DNA of 35,248 nt, from NCBI GenBank assembly GCA_025355745.1, contig JANXZA010000260.1, forward strand, positions 1 through 35,248. The letters run 5' to 3'. Source of the stretch: Rhizobacter sp. GTDB taxonomy: Bacteria; Pseudomonadota; Gammaproteobacteria; Burkholderiales; Burkholderiaceae_C. A model generated the notes under the pieces. That model was not told where the DNA came from and ran no database searches. It worked only from the letters and a program-made list of their open reading frames with translations. Below, piece after piece: positions 7,977 to 15,236 of the stretch. A program made the position numbers and the translations under genes. Position 1 is the first letter of the stretch; the number at the start of each line of letters is the position of its first letter.

Positions 7977-9770
7977 TCAGAACGATTCGAGCGCCAGCGC
8001 GGTGACGCTCTCGCCGCCCTCGACGATCGCATCGCGCAGGCCCGGCGCCTTGCTCAGCAGATGCTCGGCGTAGAAGTGCGCAGTGGCAATCTTGGCGCGC
8101 AGGAAGGTGGCGTTCTCGGCGCCCGCCGCCAGGCCGTCTTCGGCAACGATCAGGGCCCGCGCCATCTGCCAGCCGGCCACCACATTGCCGGCCAGCATCA
8201 GGTAGGGCACCGAGCCGGCGAAGACCGCATTCGGCTGCGTGCGGGTGTTGGCGGCGACGAAGTCGACCACCTGCTCGAACGCTTCGCGCCCGGCCCGCAG
8301 CCGCTTCAACATGGCCTTCGCGGCAACGCTGTCGCGCGCCGCGAGCAAGGCTTCGGTGGCCGCGATCTGCAGCGCGATGGCCTTCGGCGTGCGGCCGCCA
8401 TCGCGCGCGGTCTTGCGCCCGACCAGGTCGTTGGCCTGGATCGCAGTCGTGCCTTCGTAGATGGTCAGGATGCGGGCGTCGCGCAGGTACTGCGCCGCAC
8501 CCGTCTCCTCGATGAAGCCCATGCCGCCGTGCACCTGGATACCCAGGCTCGCGACCTCGATGCTCATCTCGGTGCTGTAGCCCTTGACGAGCGGCACCAG
8601 GTATTCGTAGAAAGCCTGGTTCTGCTGGCGCGTCTGCGCATCCGGGTGGTGGTGCGAGGCATCGAACGCGGCAGCCGCCGTGATCGCCATCGCCCTGCAG
8701 CCTTCGACGTAAGCGCGCATCGTCATCAACATGCGCTTCACATCGGGGTGGTGGATGATCGCGGCGCTGCCCGGCAGCGAGCCATCGACTGGCCGCGACT
8801 GAACCCGGTCGCGCGCGAACTGCGCCGCCTTCTGGTAGGCCATCTCGGCCACCGCGATGCCCTGCACCCCGACCGCATAGCGCGCCGCGTTCATCATGAT
8901 GAACATGTATTCGAGGCCGCGATTCTGTTCGCCGATCAGGTAGCCAACGGCGCCGCCATGGTCACCGAACTGGAGCACCGCCGTCGGGCTAGCCTTGATG
9001 CCCAGCTTGTGCTCGATACTGACGCAGTGCGCATCGTTGCGCGCACCCAGCGAGCCATCAGCGTTGACCATGAACTTCGGCACGATGAACAGGCTGATGC
9101 CCTTCACGCCCTCGGGCGCGCCGGCCACCCGCGCCAGCACCAGGTGCACGATGTTCGGCGCCATGTCGTGCTCGCCGTAGGTAATGTAGATCTTCGTGCC
9201 GAAGACCTTGTAGCTGCCGTCGGCCTGCGGTTCGGCGCGAGTGCGCACCATCGCCAGGTCGGATCCGGCCTGCGGCTCGGTCAGGTTCATCGTGCCGGTC
9301 CAGGCGCCGGAAATCATCTTCGGCAGGTAAAGCGCCTGCTGCTCGATTGAGCCGGCCGTGAGGATTGCTTCGATCGCGCCATCGGTCAGCAGCGGACACA
9401 GCGCGAAGCTCAGGCTGGCGCTGTTGAGCATCTCGATGCAGGCCGCGCCGATCGTCTTCGGCAGGCCCTGGCCGCCGAATTCGACCGGGTGCTGCAAGCC
9501 CTGCCAGCCGCCCTCGCCGAACTGGCGGAAGGCCTGCTTGAAGCCCGGCGTGGTGGTGACCACGCCGTCTTTCCAGGTGGAAGGGTTCTTGTCGCCCTCC
9601 CAGTTCAAAGGCGCCACCACGCCTTCGTTGAACTTGGCGCACTCTTCGAGCACGGCCTGCGCCGTCTCGAGGCCGGCATCTTCGAAGCCGGGCAGCAGCG
9701 CGACCTGGTCGAGGCCGGCGAGTTCGGTCATGCAGAACAGCATGTCGTTGATCGGTGCGCGGTAGGTCAT
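7977..9770 (-). CDS. Acyl-CoA dehydrogenase, long ~600-residue type with C-terminal extension
   Basis: 597-residue FAD enzyme introducing the alpha-beta double bond into an acyl-CoA and passing electrons to ETF, which is encoded just upstream. MTYRAPINDMLF at the N-terminus is the hallmark of the long proteobacterial acyl-CoA dehydrogenases that include DmdC (3-methylmercaptopropionyl-CoA dehydrogenase). MNLTEPQAGSDL and the IYITYGEHDM region match the FAD/substrate-binding middle domain. HGGMGFIEETGAAQYLRDARILTIYEGT contains the family's active-site region, the Glu of YEGTT being the likely base. A ~130-residue C-terminal domain, absent from short-chain dehydrogenases, completes it. The start is ATG 9770; the ribosome-binding site is weak (GGA about nine nt upstream). 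DmdC itself needs dmdB/dmdD neighbours that are not here, so substrate chain length is left open. A possible TetR operator lies about 100 nt upstream. Confidence 0.9.
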   Translation of the reverse strand: MTYRAPINDMLFCMTELAGLDQVALLPGFEDAGLETAQAVLEECAKFNEGVVAPLNWEGDKNPSTWKDGVVTTTPGFKQAFRQFGEGGWQGLQHPVEFGGQGLPKTIGAACIEMLNSASLSFALCPLLTDGAIEAILTAGSIEQQALYLPKMISGAWTGTMNLTEPQAGSDLAMVRTRAEPQADGSYKVFGTKIYITYGEHDMAPNIVHLVLARVAGAPEGVKGISLFIVPKFMVNADGSLGARNDAHCVSIEHKLGIKASPTAVLQFGDHGGAVGYLIGEQNRGLEYMFIMMNAARYAVGVQGIAVAEMAYQKAAQFARDRVQSRPVDGSLPGSAAIIHHPDVKRMLMTMRAYVEGCRAMAITAAAAFDASHHHPDAQTRQQNQAFYEYLVPLVKGYSTEMSIEVASLGIQVHGGMGFIEETGAAQYLRDARILTIYEGTTAIQANDLVGRKTARDGGRTPKAIALQIAATEALLAARDSVAAKAMLKRLRAGREAFEQVVDFVAANTRTQPNAVFAGSVPYLMLAGNVVAGWQMARALIVAEDGLAAGAENATFLRAKIATAHFYAEHLLSKAPGLRDAIVEGGESVTALALESF

Positions 9771-9865
9771 GGTGTGTTCCGGATAAAACGAGGGCGCGAC
9801 AAGCTGCGCTGCGCGCCGTCATGGGTTCTTGAATCGAGCTGGCGCAGCGTCAGCGTCAGAGAGCT

Positions 9866-9885
9866 TTTTGATCGACCGTTCTAGT
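9866..9885 (-). promoter_or_regulatory. Candidate TetR-type operator upstream of the acyl-CoA dehydrogenase
   Basis: The minus strand contains TAGAACGGTCGATCA. By eye it agrees with the 20-bp palindrome before etfB at 13 of 20 positions, including the complete TAGAACG half. It is a degenerate palindrome about 100 nt upstream of the dehydrogenase ATG. The shared half-site is the only evidence that one regulator binds both places. Confidence 0.4.
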
Positions 9886-9901
9886 GACCTGAAACCCCAA
9901 A

Positions 9902-10003
9902 CTCACCACCGCGAAGGCGCACAGAACGCAGAGGTCCGCTGGGGAGTTCAGTCACTTGTTTTCACTCTGCGAATCTCTGCGTTCTGTGCGCCTCTGCGGT
10001 GAG
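9902..10003. repeat. Long intergenic inverted repeat (GCAGAGGCGCACAGAACGCAGAG type)
   Basis: Two arms of about 30 nt face each other across a loop of about 41 nt. The left arm is 9902-9933 and the right arm 9975-10003. The core GGCGCACAGAACGCAGAG (18 nt) is perfectly complementary, and the outer CTCACC/GGTGAG also pairs. The composition, a run of purine-rich CAGAG units, is unlike the neighbouring genes. It resembles the dispersed CGCAGAG-rich intergenic repeats seen in many environmental proteobacteria. It sits between etfA and the acyl-CoA dehydrogenase and lacks a T run. Confidence 0.7.
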
Positions 10004-10041
10004 CGAGTTGGCTCTTGCATTCAACGCACATCGATTGGCTC

Positions 10042-11007
10042 TCAGCCCAGAGCCTTCACCAACTCGGGCACGGCGACGAACAGATCGGCCTCCAGGCCGT
10101 AGTCGGCCACGCTGAAGATCGGCGCTTCCGGGTCCTTGTTGATGGCCACGATCACCTTGCTGTCCTTCATGCCGGCGAGGTGCTGGATCGCACCGCTGAT
10201 GCCGGCTGCAATGTAGAGCTGCGGGGCGACGATCTTGCCGGTCTGCCCGACCTGCCAGTCGTTCGGTGCGTAGCCCGCATCGACCGCCGCTCGGCTGGCG
10301 CCAAGCGCCGCGCCGAGCCGGTCGGCCAGCGGCGTGAGCACATCGTTGAACTTGTCGCTGCTGCCCAGCGCGCGCCCGCCCGAGACGATGATCTTCGCGG
10401 CGGTGAGTTCGGGCCGGTCGTTCTTCGCAATCTCGCTGCCGACAAACACGGTGCGGCCCGCATCGGCAACGGCAGAAACGATTTCGATCGACGCCGAACC
10501 GCCGGTCGCAGCCGCCGGATCGAAGCCGGTGGTGCGCACCGTGATGACCTTGATCGCGTCCAGGCTCTGCACCGTGGCGATCGCATTGCCGGCGTAGATC
10601 GGGCGCTCGAAGGTGTCGGCACTCTTTTGGCCTGACCCTTCCTGGCCTGAGCCTTCGACTTTCGTGATGTCGGAAATCTGGCCCACGTCGAGCTTCGCGG
10701 CTACCCGCGGCGCGACGTTCTTGCCCGCCGCCGTGGCCGGGAACAGCAGGTGGCTGTAGGCAGACGCCAGCGCCAGCACCTGCGCCGCAACGTTCTCGGC
10801 CAGGCCGTGGTCGAGGTGCGCGCCGTCAGCGTGCAGCACCTTCGTGACGCCCATGATGTGCGCTGCGGCAGCGGCGGCGGCGCCCGCCCCCGCGCCGGCG
10901 ATCAGCACATGAACCTCGCCGCCGCATTGCAGCGCAGCAGTGACGGTGTTCAACGTGGCACCCTTGACGGTGTGGTTGTCGTGTTCGGCAATAACCAGAG
11001 CAGCCAT
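10042..11007 (-). CDS. etfA: Electron transfer flavoprotein alpha subunit
   Basis: 321 residues. EtfA carries the FAD that relays electrons from acyl-CoA dehydrogenases to ETF:quinone oxidoreductase. The N-terminal segment [25 protein letters not shown] is typical. The C-terminal FAD domain shows [39 protein letters not shown] and the ending block [23 protein letters not shown] (here [10 protein letters not shown]). The etfB stop and etfA ATG are separated by a single base, so the pair is translationally coupled. A short serine/glycine/glutamine insertion with an exact doubling ([10 protein letters not shown]) lies between DITKV and the [15 protein letters not shown] block, where relatives run almost directly into the latter. 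It is in a surface-loop position, so function is probably retained. Confidence 0.96.
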   Translation of the reverse strand: MAALVIAEHDNHTVKGATLNTVTAALQCGGEVHVLIAGAGAGAAAAAAAHIMGVTKVLHADGAHLDHGLAENVAAQVLALASAYSHLLFPATAAGKNVAPRVAAKLDVGQISDITKVEGSGQEGSGQKSADTFERPIYAGNAIATVQSLDAIKVITVRTTGFDPAAATGGSASIEIVSAVADAGRTVFVGSEIAKNDRPELTAAKIIVSGGRALGSSDKFNDVLTPLADRLGAALGASRAAVDAGYAPNDWQVGQTGKIVAPQLYIAAGISGAIQHLAGMKDSKVIVAINKDPEAPIFSVADYGLEADLFVAVPELVKALG

Positions 11008-11008
11008 G

Positions 11009-11758
11009 TCAGATCACCTTCGCGTCGTTCTTGAGTTTCGAGACCAGGGTGGCCACGTCGGGCACCTTCATGCCGGCGCTGCGCTTTGGCGGCTCGCTGA
11101 CCTTCAGGGTCTTCAGGTGCGCCTTGACGTCCACGCCCAGGTCAGCCGGCTTCAGCACTTCGAGCGTCTTCTTCTTCGCCTTCATGATGTTCGGCAGGGT
11201 CACGTAGCGCGGCTCGTTCAGGCGCAGGTCGGTCGTGATGATGGCGGGCAGGCTGAGCTTCAAGGTCTCGGAGCCACCATCGACCTCGCGCGTGACGCTC
11301 ACATGCTCGCCGGCCAGTTCGACCTTCGAGGCGAACGTGGCCTGCGGCAGGTCGCACAGCGCGGCCAGCATCTGGCCGGTTTGATTGCAGTCGTCGTCGA
11401 TGGCCTGCTTGCCCAGGATCACCAGGCCGGGCTGTTCGCGGTCGTACAAGGCCTTGAGCAGCTTGGCGACGGCGAGTGGTTGCAGCTCGTCGGTGGTCTC
11501 GACCAGAATCGCGCGGTCGGCGCCGATGGCCATCGCGGTGCGCAGCGTTTCCTGGCATTGGGTCACGCCGCACGAGACGGCGATGACTTCGGTGACCCCG
11601 CCCTTTTCCCGCAGCCGCACCGCTTCTTCAATGGCAATCTCGTCGAACGGATTCATGCTCATCTTGACGTTGGCGATGTCGACGCCGCTGCCATCAGACT
11701 TGACGCGAACCTTGACGTTGTAGTCGACGACGCGTTTGACCGGGACGAGTACTTTCAT
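11009..11758 (-). CDS. etfB: Electron transfer flavoprotein beta subunit
   Basis: 249 residues, AMP-binding partner of EtfA in the ETF heterodimer. The N-terminus [20 protein letters not shown] and the segment [19 protein letters not shown] are hallmark EtfB sequences. [14 protein letters not shown] and the ETF-beta recognition loop [20 protein letters not shown] are also present; the latter docks onto acyl-CoA dehydrogenases. The start ATG 11758 has a clean AGGAG about nine nt upstream. It is divergent from murI across 140 nt that include a 20-bp palindrome likely bound by a TetR-family repressor, and it is the first gene of the etfB-etfA-(acyl-CoA dehydrogenase) unit. Confidence 0.97.
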   Translation of the reverse strand: MKVLVPVKRVVDYNVKVRVKSDGSGVDIANVKMSMNPFDEIAIEEAVRLREKGGVTEVIAVSCGVTQCQETLRTAMAIGADRAILVETTDELQPLAVAKLLKALYDREQPGLVILGKQAIDDDCNQTGQMLAALCDLPQATFASKVELAGEHVSVTREVDGGSETLKLSLPAIITTDLRLNEPRYVTLPNIMKAKKKTLEVLKPADLGVDVKAHLKTLKVSEPPKRSAGMKVPDVATLVSKLKNDAKVI

Positions 11759-11854
11759 GCGGCAAGCTCCTGTGAATTGGAATGTCTTTGGTTGCTGCGG
11801 ATTCTAGTTCGCCACCCGATTTGAAGGCGCTGCAGCGGCGGGGCATTGAAGCCG

Positions 11855-11874
11855 AATAGAACGATCGTGCTATT
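11855..11874. promoter_or_regulatory. 20-bp palindromic operator, TetR type, between etfB and murI
   Basis: AATAGAACGATCGTGCTATT is a perfect palindrome except for one base pair (positions 6 and 15). The central ACGATCGT is self-complementary. Such even-spaced ~18-20 bp palindromes are usual TetR-family sites. FadP, a TetR regulator proposed for fatty-acid degradation genes in beta-proteobacteria, is a candidate binder from memory, not verified here. No TetR gene is in the window. On the plus strand, TATTTT at its right edge could also belong to the murI promoter. Confidence 0.6.
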
Positions 11875-11898
11875 TTATCTCCAACCTGGTCGGCGCTC

Positions 11899-12774
11899 GT
11901 GGGTAGACTCTCTGCCGCCGTGATTGCCGCCCATCCAACCCTCTTGCCACGCCCGCTACCTGACCTCGAAAACGACCTCGACGATCACATCCGGCCGGCG
12001 TCCATCGGCGTCTTCGACTCCGGCGTTGGCGGCTTGTCGGTGTTGCGCAAGTTGCGCCGCCGGTTGCCCGGCGCGTCGATGGTGTACGTCGGCGATGGGG
12101 CCTTCGCGCCCTATGGTTCGCGCCCCGCAGTGCAGATACTGGCGCGCTGCGAGCGCATCGTCGGACACCTGGCCGGCCAGGGCGCCCGGCTCATCGTCGT
12201 GGCCTGCAACACCGCCACCGTGCAGGCAATCGACTCGCTGCGCGAGCACTGGCCGGCGCTGACTTTCGTCGGCGTCGAACCCGGCATCAAGCCTGCAGTG
12301 GCAGTGTCGCGCAGCGGACGCATCGCGGTGATGGCCACGCCCGCCACGTTGCAAAGCGCGCGGCTGCGACAGCTCGTTGAACACCACGCTGCGGGCGCGA
12401 GTGTGCTGTTGCAGCCCTGCCCCGGGCTGGCCGACGTCATCGAAGCCGGTGAGCTTGACGGCCCGGCACTGCTGGCCGTGCTGACGCCGTACTGCGACCG
12501 CATCACGCAGGCAGGTGTCGACACTGTCGTGCTGGCTTGCACCCACTACGCGTTCGTGACTGATGCGATCCGGCGGTTGCTCGGGCCCGGCGTCACGCTG
12601 ATCGACACGGCGGCGGCGGTCGCCGAGCGCGCGGCGAACGTGTGGGCCGATGCCGACTCACGGGGCGCGCTGATGCTGCGAGCGCAGAGCACCGGCGACC
12701 CCCGAACGATGCGCCGGTTGCTGCTGCAGTGCGCCGGCTTCGAGTCTGCCGAGGTCGAGCCGCTGACGCTTTGA
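11899..12774 (+). CDS. murI: Glutamate racemase
   Basis: Cofactor-independent racemase supplying D-glutamate for peptidoglycan. The catalytic cysteines are seen as VACNTAT (C103) and LACTHY (C214), and the N-terminal IGVFDSGVGGLSVLR contains the catalytic Asp/Ser pair (D40, S41). The APYGSR loop is present, but the preceding residues read YVGDGAF rather than the more common ADSA/ADTA form. Start choice is weak. The listed GTG 11899 gives 291 residues with an extra ~35-residue, poorly conserved N-terminus; GTG 11920 and TTG 11944 are in-frame alternatives, and no ATG lies before the conserved core. The gene is divergent from etfB, and its stop is 19 nt before tRNA-Leu(UAA), with which it may be co-transcribed. 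Confidence 0.92.
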   Translation: MGRLSAAVIAAHPTLLPRPLPDLENDLDDHIRPASIGVFDSGVGGLSVLRKLRRRLPGASMVYVGDGAFAPYGSRPAVQILARCERIVGHLAGQGARLIVVACNTATVQAIDSLREHWPALTFVGVEPGIKPAVAVSRSGRIAVMATPATLQSARLRQLVEHHAAGASVLLQPCPGLADVIEAGELDGPALLAVLTPYCDRITQAGVDTVVLACTHYAFVTDAIRRLLGPGVTLIDTAAAVAERAANVWADADSRGALMLRAQSTGDPRTMRRLLLQCAGFESAEVEPLTL

Positions 12775-12793
12775 CTATCATCCGCAGCAACAT

Positions 12794-12885
12794 GCGCGGG
12801 TGGTGGAATCGGCAGACACATCGGGCTTAAAACCCGCCGCTTCCCGGAAGGGGGCGTACGGGTTCAAGTCCCGTCCCGCGCACCA
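12794..12885 (+). tRNA. tRNA-Leu (anticodon UAA)
   Basis: Class II tRNA with a 7-bp acceptor GCGCGGG/CCCGCGC, discriminator A and encoded CCA. The anticodon loop CTTAAAA gives UAA. The long variable arm CGCTTCC-CGGAA-GGGGGCG pairs with two G-U, and the T arm ACGGG-TTCAAGT-CCCGT is intact. The first anticodon-stem pair (27-43) is U-C, a mismatch. The gene follows murI closely. Confidence 0.97.
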
Positions 12886-12938
12886 GATGCCGATCACCGG
12901 CGAGCGGATCTCGGCAGGACCTGCGGCCGAACCGTCAC

Positions 12939-14741
12939 TCAGCGCGTGTGGTGCGACGCCGCCAGCTCGTAGACTGGCGTTGCAATGCCTTCCATGCGCG
13001 CCTTCAACTGCAGGGCCAGGAACTGCGAGTAGTGGCGCGACTGGTGCAGGTTGCCGCCGTGGAACCACAGGTTCGGGGCCTGCGTCGGCTTCCACATATT
13101 GCGCAGCTCGCCCTCCCACGGCCCCGGGTCCTTCGGCGTGTCGGAACCCAGGCCCCAGACCTTGCCGACACGGTCGGCCACCTCGGGCGAGACCAGGTTG
13201 GCGAGCCAGCCGTTCATCGAACCGTAGCCGGTGGCGTAGACGATCAGGTCGGCCGGCAACTCGGTGCCGTCGCTGAGCGTCACCGAACGCGGGTTGATGC
13301 GCTCGATGGTCGTGCCGCTCTTCAACTTGATGCTGCCGTTGGCCACCAGTTCAGAGGCGCCCACGTCGATGTAGTAGCCCGAGCCGCGCCGCAGGTACTT
13401 CATGAACAGGCCGGAGCCATCGGTGCCGAAGTCGAGCAAGAAGCCGGCCTTTTCAAGCCGCGCGTACAGGTCGGCCTCGCGCCGTTTCATCTCGTCGTAG
13501 ATCGGCACCTGCATCGGCGCCATGATCTGGTACGGGATCGACGCGAAGATCAGATCGGCCTTGTCGGTGGTCATGCCGCCCTTGACCGCCGCATCGGAAT
13601 ACAGGCCGCCGAGCGCCAGTTCCATCAACGAGGCCGACGGCGCAATGTGGGTCGAACTGCGCTGGATCATCGTGACGTCGGCGTCGTGTTCCCAAAGTGC
13701 CGCGCAGATGTCGTGCGCCGAATTGTTGGAGCCGAGCACTACGCACTTCTTGCCTGCGTAGGCTTGCGGCCCGGCGTGCTGGCTGGAGTGGTGCTGCTCG
13801 CCCTCGAAGGCTTCGGCACCGAGGATCTTCGGCGTGTACGGAAGGCCCGAGACGCCCATCGCAAACACCAGTTGCTGCGGCCGCAGCGTGATCTCCTTGC
13901 CGTCGCGTTCGACCACCAGCTCCCAGGTCTGCGACGCATCGTCGAAGCGCGCCTTCTTCGCCGTCGTGCCGCCCCAGTAGTTCAGCTCCATCACCTTGGT
14001 GTACATCTCGAGCCAGTCGCCGATCTTGTCCTTCGGCGCAAACACCGGCCAGTCGTCCGGGAAGGGCAGGTACGGCAAGTGGTCGTACCAGACCGGATCG
14101 TGCAGGCACAGGCTCTTGTAGCGGTTGCGCCAGGAATCGCCGGGCTTGGCGTTGCGATCGATGATCAACGCCGGCACGCCGAGCCGGCGCAGCCGCGCGC
14201 CGAGCGCAATGCCGCCCTGCCCGCCGCCGACGATGACCACATACGGCTGCTCGGAGTGGCCGAGCGTGGCGGCCTCATGCTGGCGATTCTCGAGCCAGGT
14301 CTTGCGGCCCGGTTGCACGCCGTGCTCCGCGCCCTTCACGCGCCGCGCGCCGGTGTGTTCCTCGAAGCCCTTCAGCTCGGTCATCGTGGTGAGCAAGGTC
14401 CAGGCCTTGCCGTTGCGAAGCCGAAGGTGACCACGGCCGCGCGCCACCGCCGTCTCGAAGGTGAACCAGGCATCGACCACGCCGTCGGCCTCGGTGGCCT
14501 CGCCCTCGACCGCGAAGGCGGCCGGTTTCGTGTCGGCCAGGCGCGCCGTCAACATCGCGCGGATCGCGGCCGGGCCTTCCTGGGTGCGGATGTTCCAGGT
14601 GAAGGCGACCAGGTCGCGCCAGTACGAGTCGGCATCGAACAGCGCGACCGCAGCGTCGATGTCGTTGCGCTCCAGCGCCGTCGAGAAATCGGCCAGCCAG
14701 GCGCCGGCGATCTGCGTGGGGTGGGTCGAAAGGTCCGTCAT
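12939..14741 (-). CDS. Flavin-containing monooxygenase with N-terminal SnoaL/NTF2-like domain
   Basis: 600-residue two-domain protein. Residues about 10-130 (SYWRDLVAFTWNIRTQEG...) look like a SnoaL/NTF2-like fold. Residues about 165-590 are a class-B flavin monooxygenase: FAD motif VGGGQGG (171-177), the GDSWRNRYKSLCLHDP block, an NADP-binding motif at VLGSNNSAHD where the usual GxGxS/A glycines are partly replaced, and VYATGYGSMN in place of the family's ATGY signature. It probably oxygenates a small organic substrate with NAD(P)H and O2; homology is to YUCCA/FMO-like enzymes and not close to cyclohexanone monooxygenases. ATG 14741 has an excellent GAGGAGG site eight nt upstream; the 53-codon open extension beyond it is not coding. 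It stands alone, convergent with murI/tRNA-Leu. Substrate unknown. Confidence 0.88.
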   Translation of the reverse strand: MTDLSTHPTQIAGAWLADFSTALERNDIDAAVALFDADSYWRDLVAFTWNIRTQEGPAAIRAMLTARLADTKPAAFAVEGEATEADGVVDAWFTFETAVARGRGHLRLRNGKAWTLLTTMTELKGFEEHTGARRVKGAEHGVQPGRKTWLENRQHEAATLGHSEQPYVVIVGGGQGGIALGARLRRLGVPALIIDRNAKPGDSWRNRYKSLCLHDPVWYDHLPYLPFPDDWPVFAPKDKIGDWLEMYTKVMELNYWGGTTAKKARFDDASQTWELVVERDGKEITLRPQQLVFAMGVSGLPYTPKILGAEAFEGEQHHSSQHAGPQAYAGKKCVVLGSNNSAHDICAALWEHDADVTMIQRSSTHIAPSASLMELALGGLYSDAAVKGGMTTDKADLIFASIPYQIMAPMQVPIYDEMKRREADLYARLEKAGFLLDFGTDGSGLFMKYLRRGSGYYIDVGASELVANGSIKLKSGTTIERINPRSVTLSDGTELPADLIVYATGYGSMNGWLANLVSPEVADRVGKVWGLGSDTPKDPGPWEGELRNMWKPTQAPNLWFHGGNLHQSRHYSQFLALQLKARMEGIATPVYELAASHHTR

Positions 14742-14857
14742 CGTCGATGCCTCCTCGGTTGAATCGAAGCGCACGGCAGCGGCCGGCACTCGCGAATCAT
14801 TCGCTCGCAGCCAAGACCCGCGTCCTAGATGAAACCCGGACGCGCAGCGGAATTTGT

Positions 14858-14870
14858 GTTTCCCGGAAAC
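14858..14870. promoter_or_regulatory. Small palindrome upstream of the monooxygenase
   Basis: GTTTCC-C-GGAAAC, a perfect odd palindrome about 117 nt before the monooxygenase start and about 54 nt past the end of tRNA-Cys. It could be an operator or part of a weak tRNA-Cys terminator. The rest of the 14742-14923 gap shows nothing I recognise. Confidence 0.3.
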
Positions 14871-14923
14871 AGAGAAGCCCGCCGCAGCGAGCTTTGTCAA
14901 ACGTTCGAACTTCCGGGTATTTC

Positions 14924-14997
14924 TGGAGGCGCGACCCGGAGTCGAACCGGGCTGAACGGATTTGCAATCCGGTGCATAACCGCTTTGCTATCGCGCC
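14924..14997 (-). tRNA. tRNA-Cys (anticodon GCA)
   Basis: 74 nt including CCA. The acceptor GGCGCGA/TCGCGCC with discriminator U is the typical tRNA-Cys identity base. The anticodon loop TTGCAAA is enclosed by CGGA/TCCG, and the T arm GCCCGG/CCGGGT carries the TTCGA loop. It lies downstream of tRNA-Gly, separated by a strong hairpin. Confidence 0.97.
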
Positions 14998-15033
14998 GTG
15001 GGTTGCATTCTAAGCAGCCACCTTCCGGGCAGA

Positions 15034-15062
15034 AAAAAGGGAAGCACCGGGCTTCCCTTTTT
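15034..15062. terminator. Bidirectional intrinsic terminator between tRNA-Gly and tRNA-Cys
   Basis: Perfect 12-bp stem AAAAAGGGAAGC / GCTTCCCTTTTT with a 5-nt loop, flanked by A and T runs on both sides. On the minus strand it follows tRNA-Gly by 6 nt and precedes tRNA-Cys by about 36 nt. It should stop most transcripts arriving from tRNA-Gly or lon. Confidence 0.85.
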
Positions 15063-15068
15063 CTTGTC

Positions 15069-15144
15069 TGGAGCGGGAGAAGAGGCTCGAACTCTCGACC
15101 TCAACCTTGGCAAGGTTGCGCTCTACCAACTGAGCTACTCCCGC
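15069..15144 (-). tRNA. tRNA-Gly (anticodon GCC)
   Basis: 76 nt including CCA. Acceptor GCGGGAG/CTCCCGC, D arm with AGCTCAGTTGGTAGAGC, anticodon stem CAACC/GGTTG around TTGCCAA (GCC), and T arm GAGAG-TTCGAGC-CTCTT. It follows lon on the same strand. Confidence 0.98.
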
Positions 15145-15236
15145 AATTCATGCCGACCTCTTGCGAAATCAGCCAAGAGCGGGAGTATATATCGGATCCA
15201 ACTCGACTCAACGCCGAGTTGCCCGCCCGGCAGCGC

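Noticed and set aside
9902-10003. Inverted repeat as a rho-independent terminator or an insertion-sequence end
   Set aside because: No T run follows on either strand, the loop is about 41 nt, and there is no transposase or target-site duplication.
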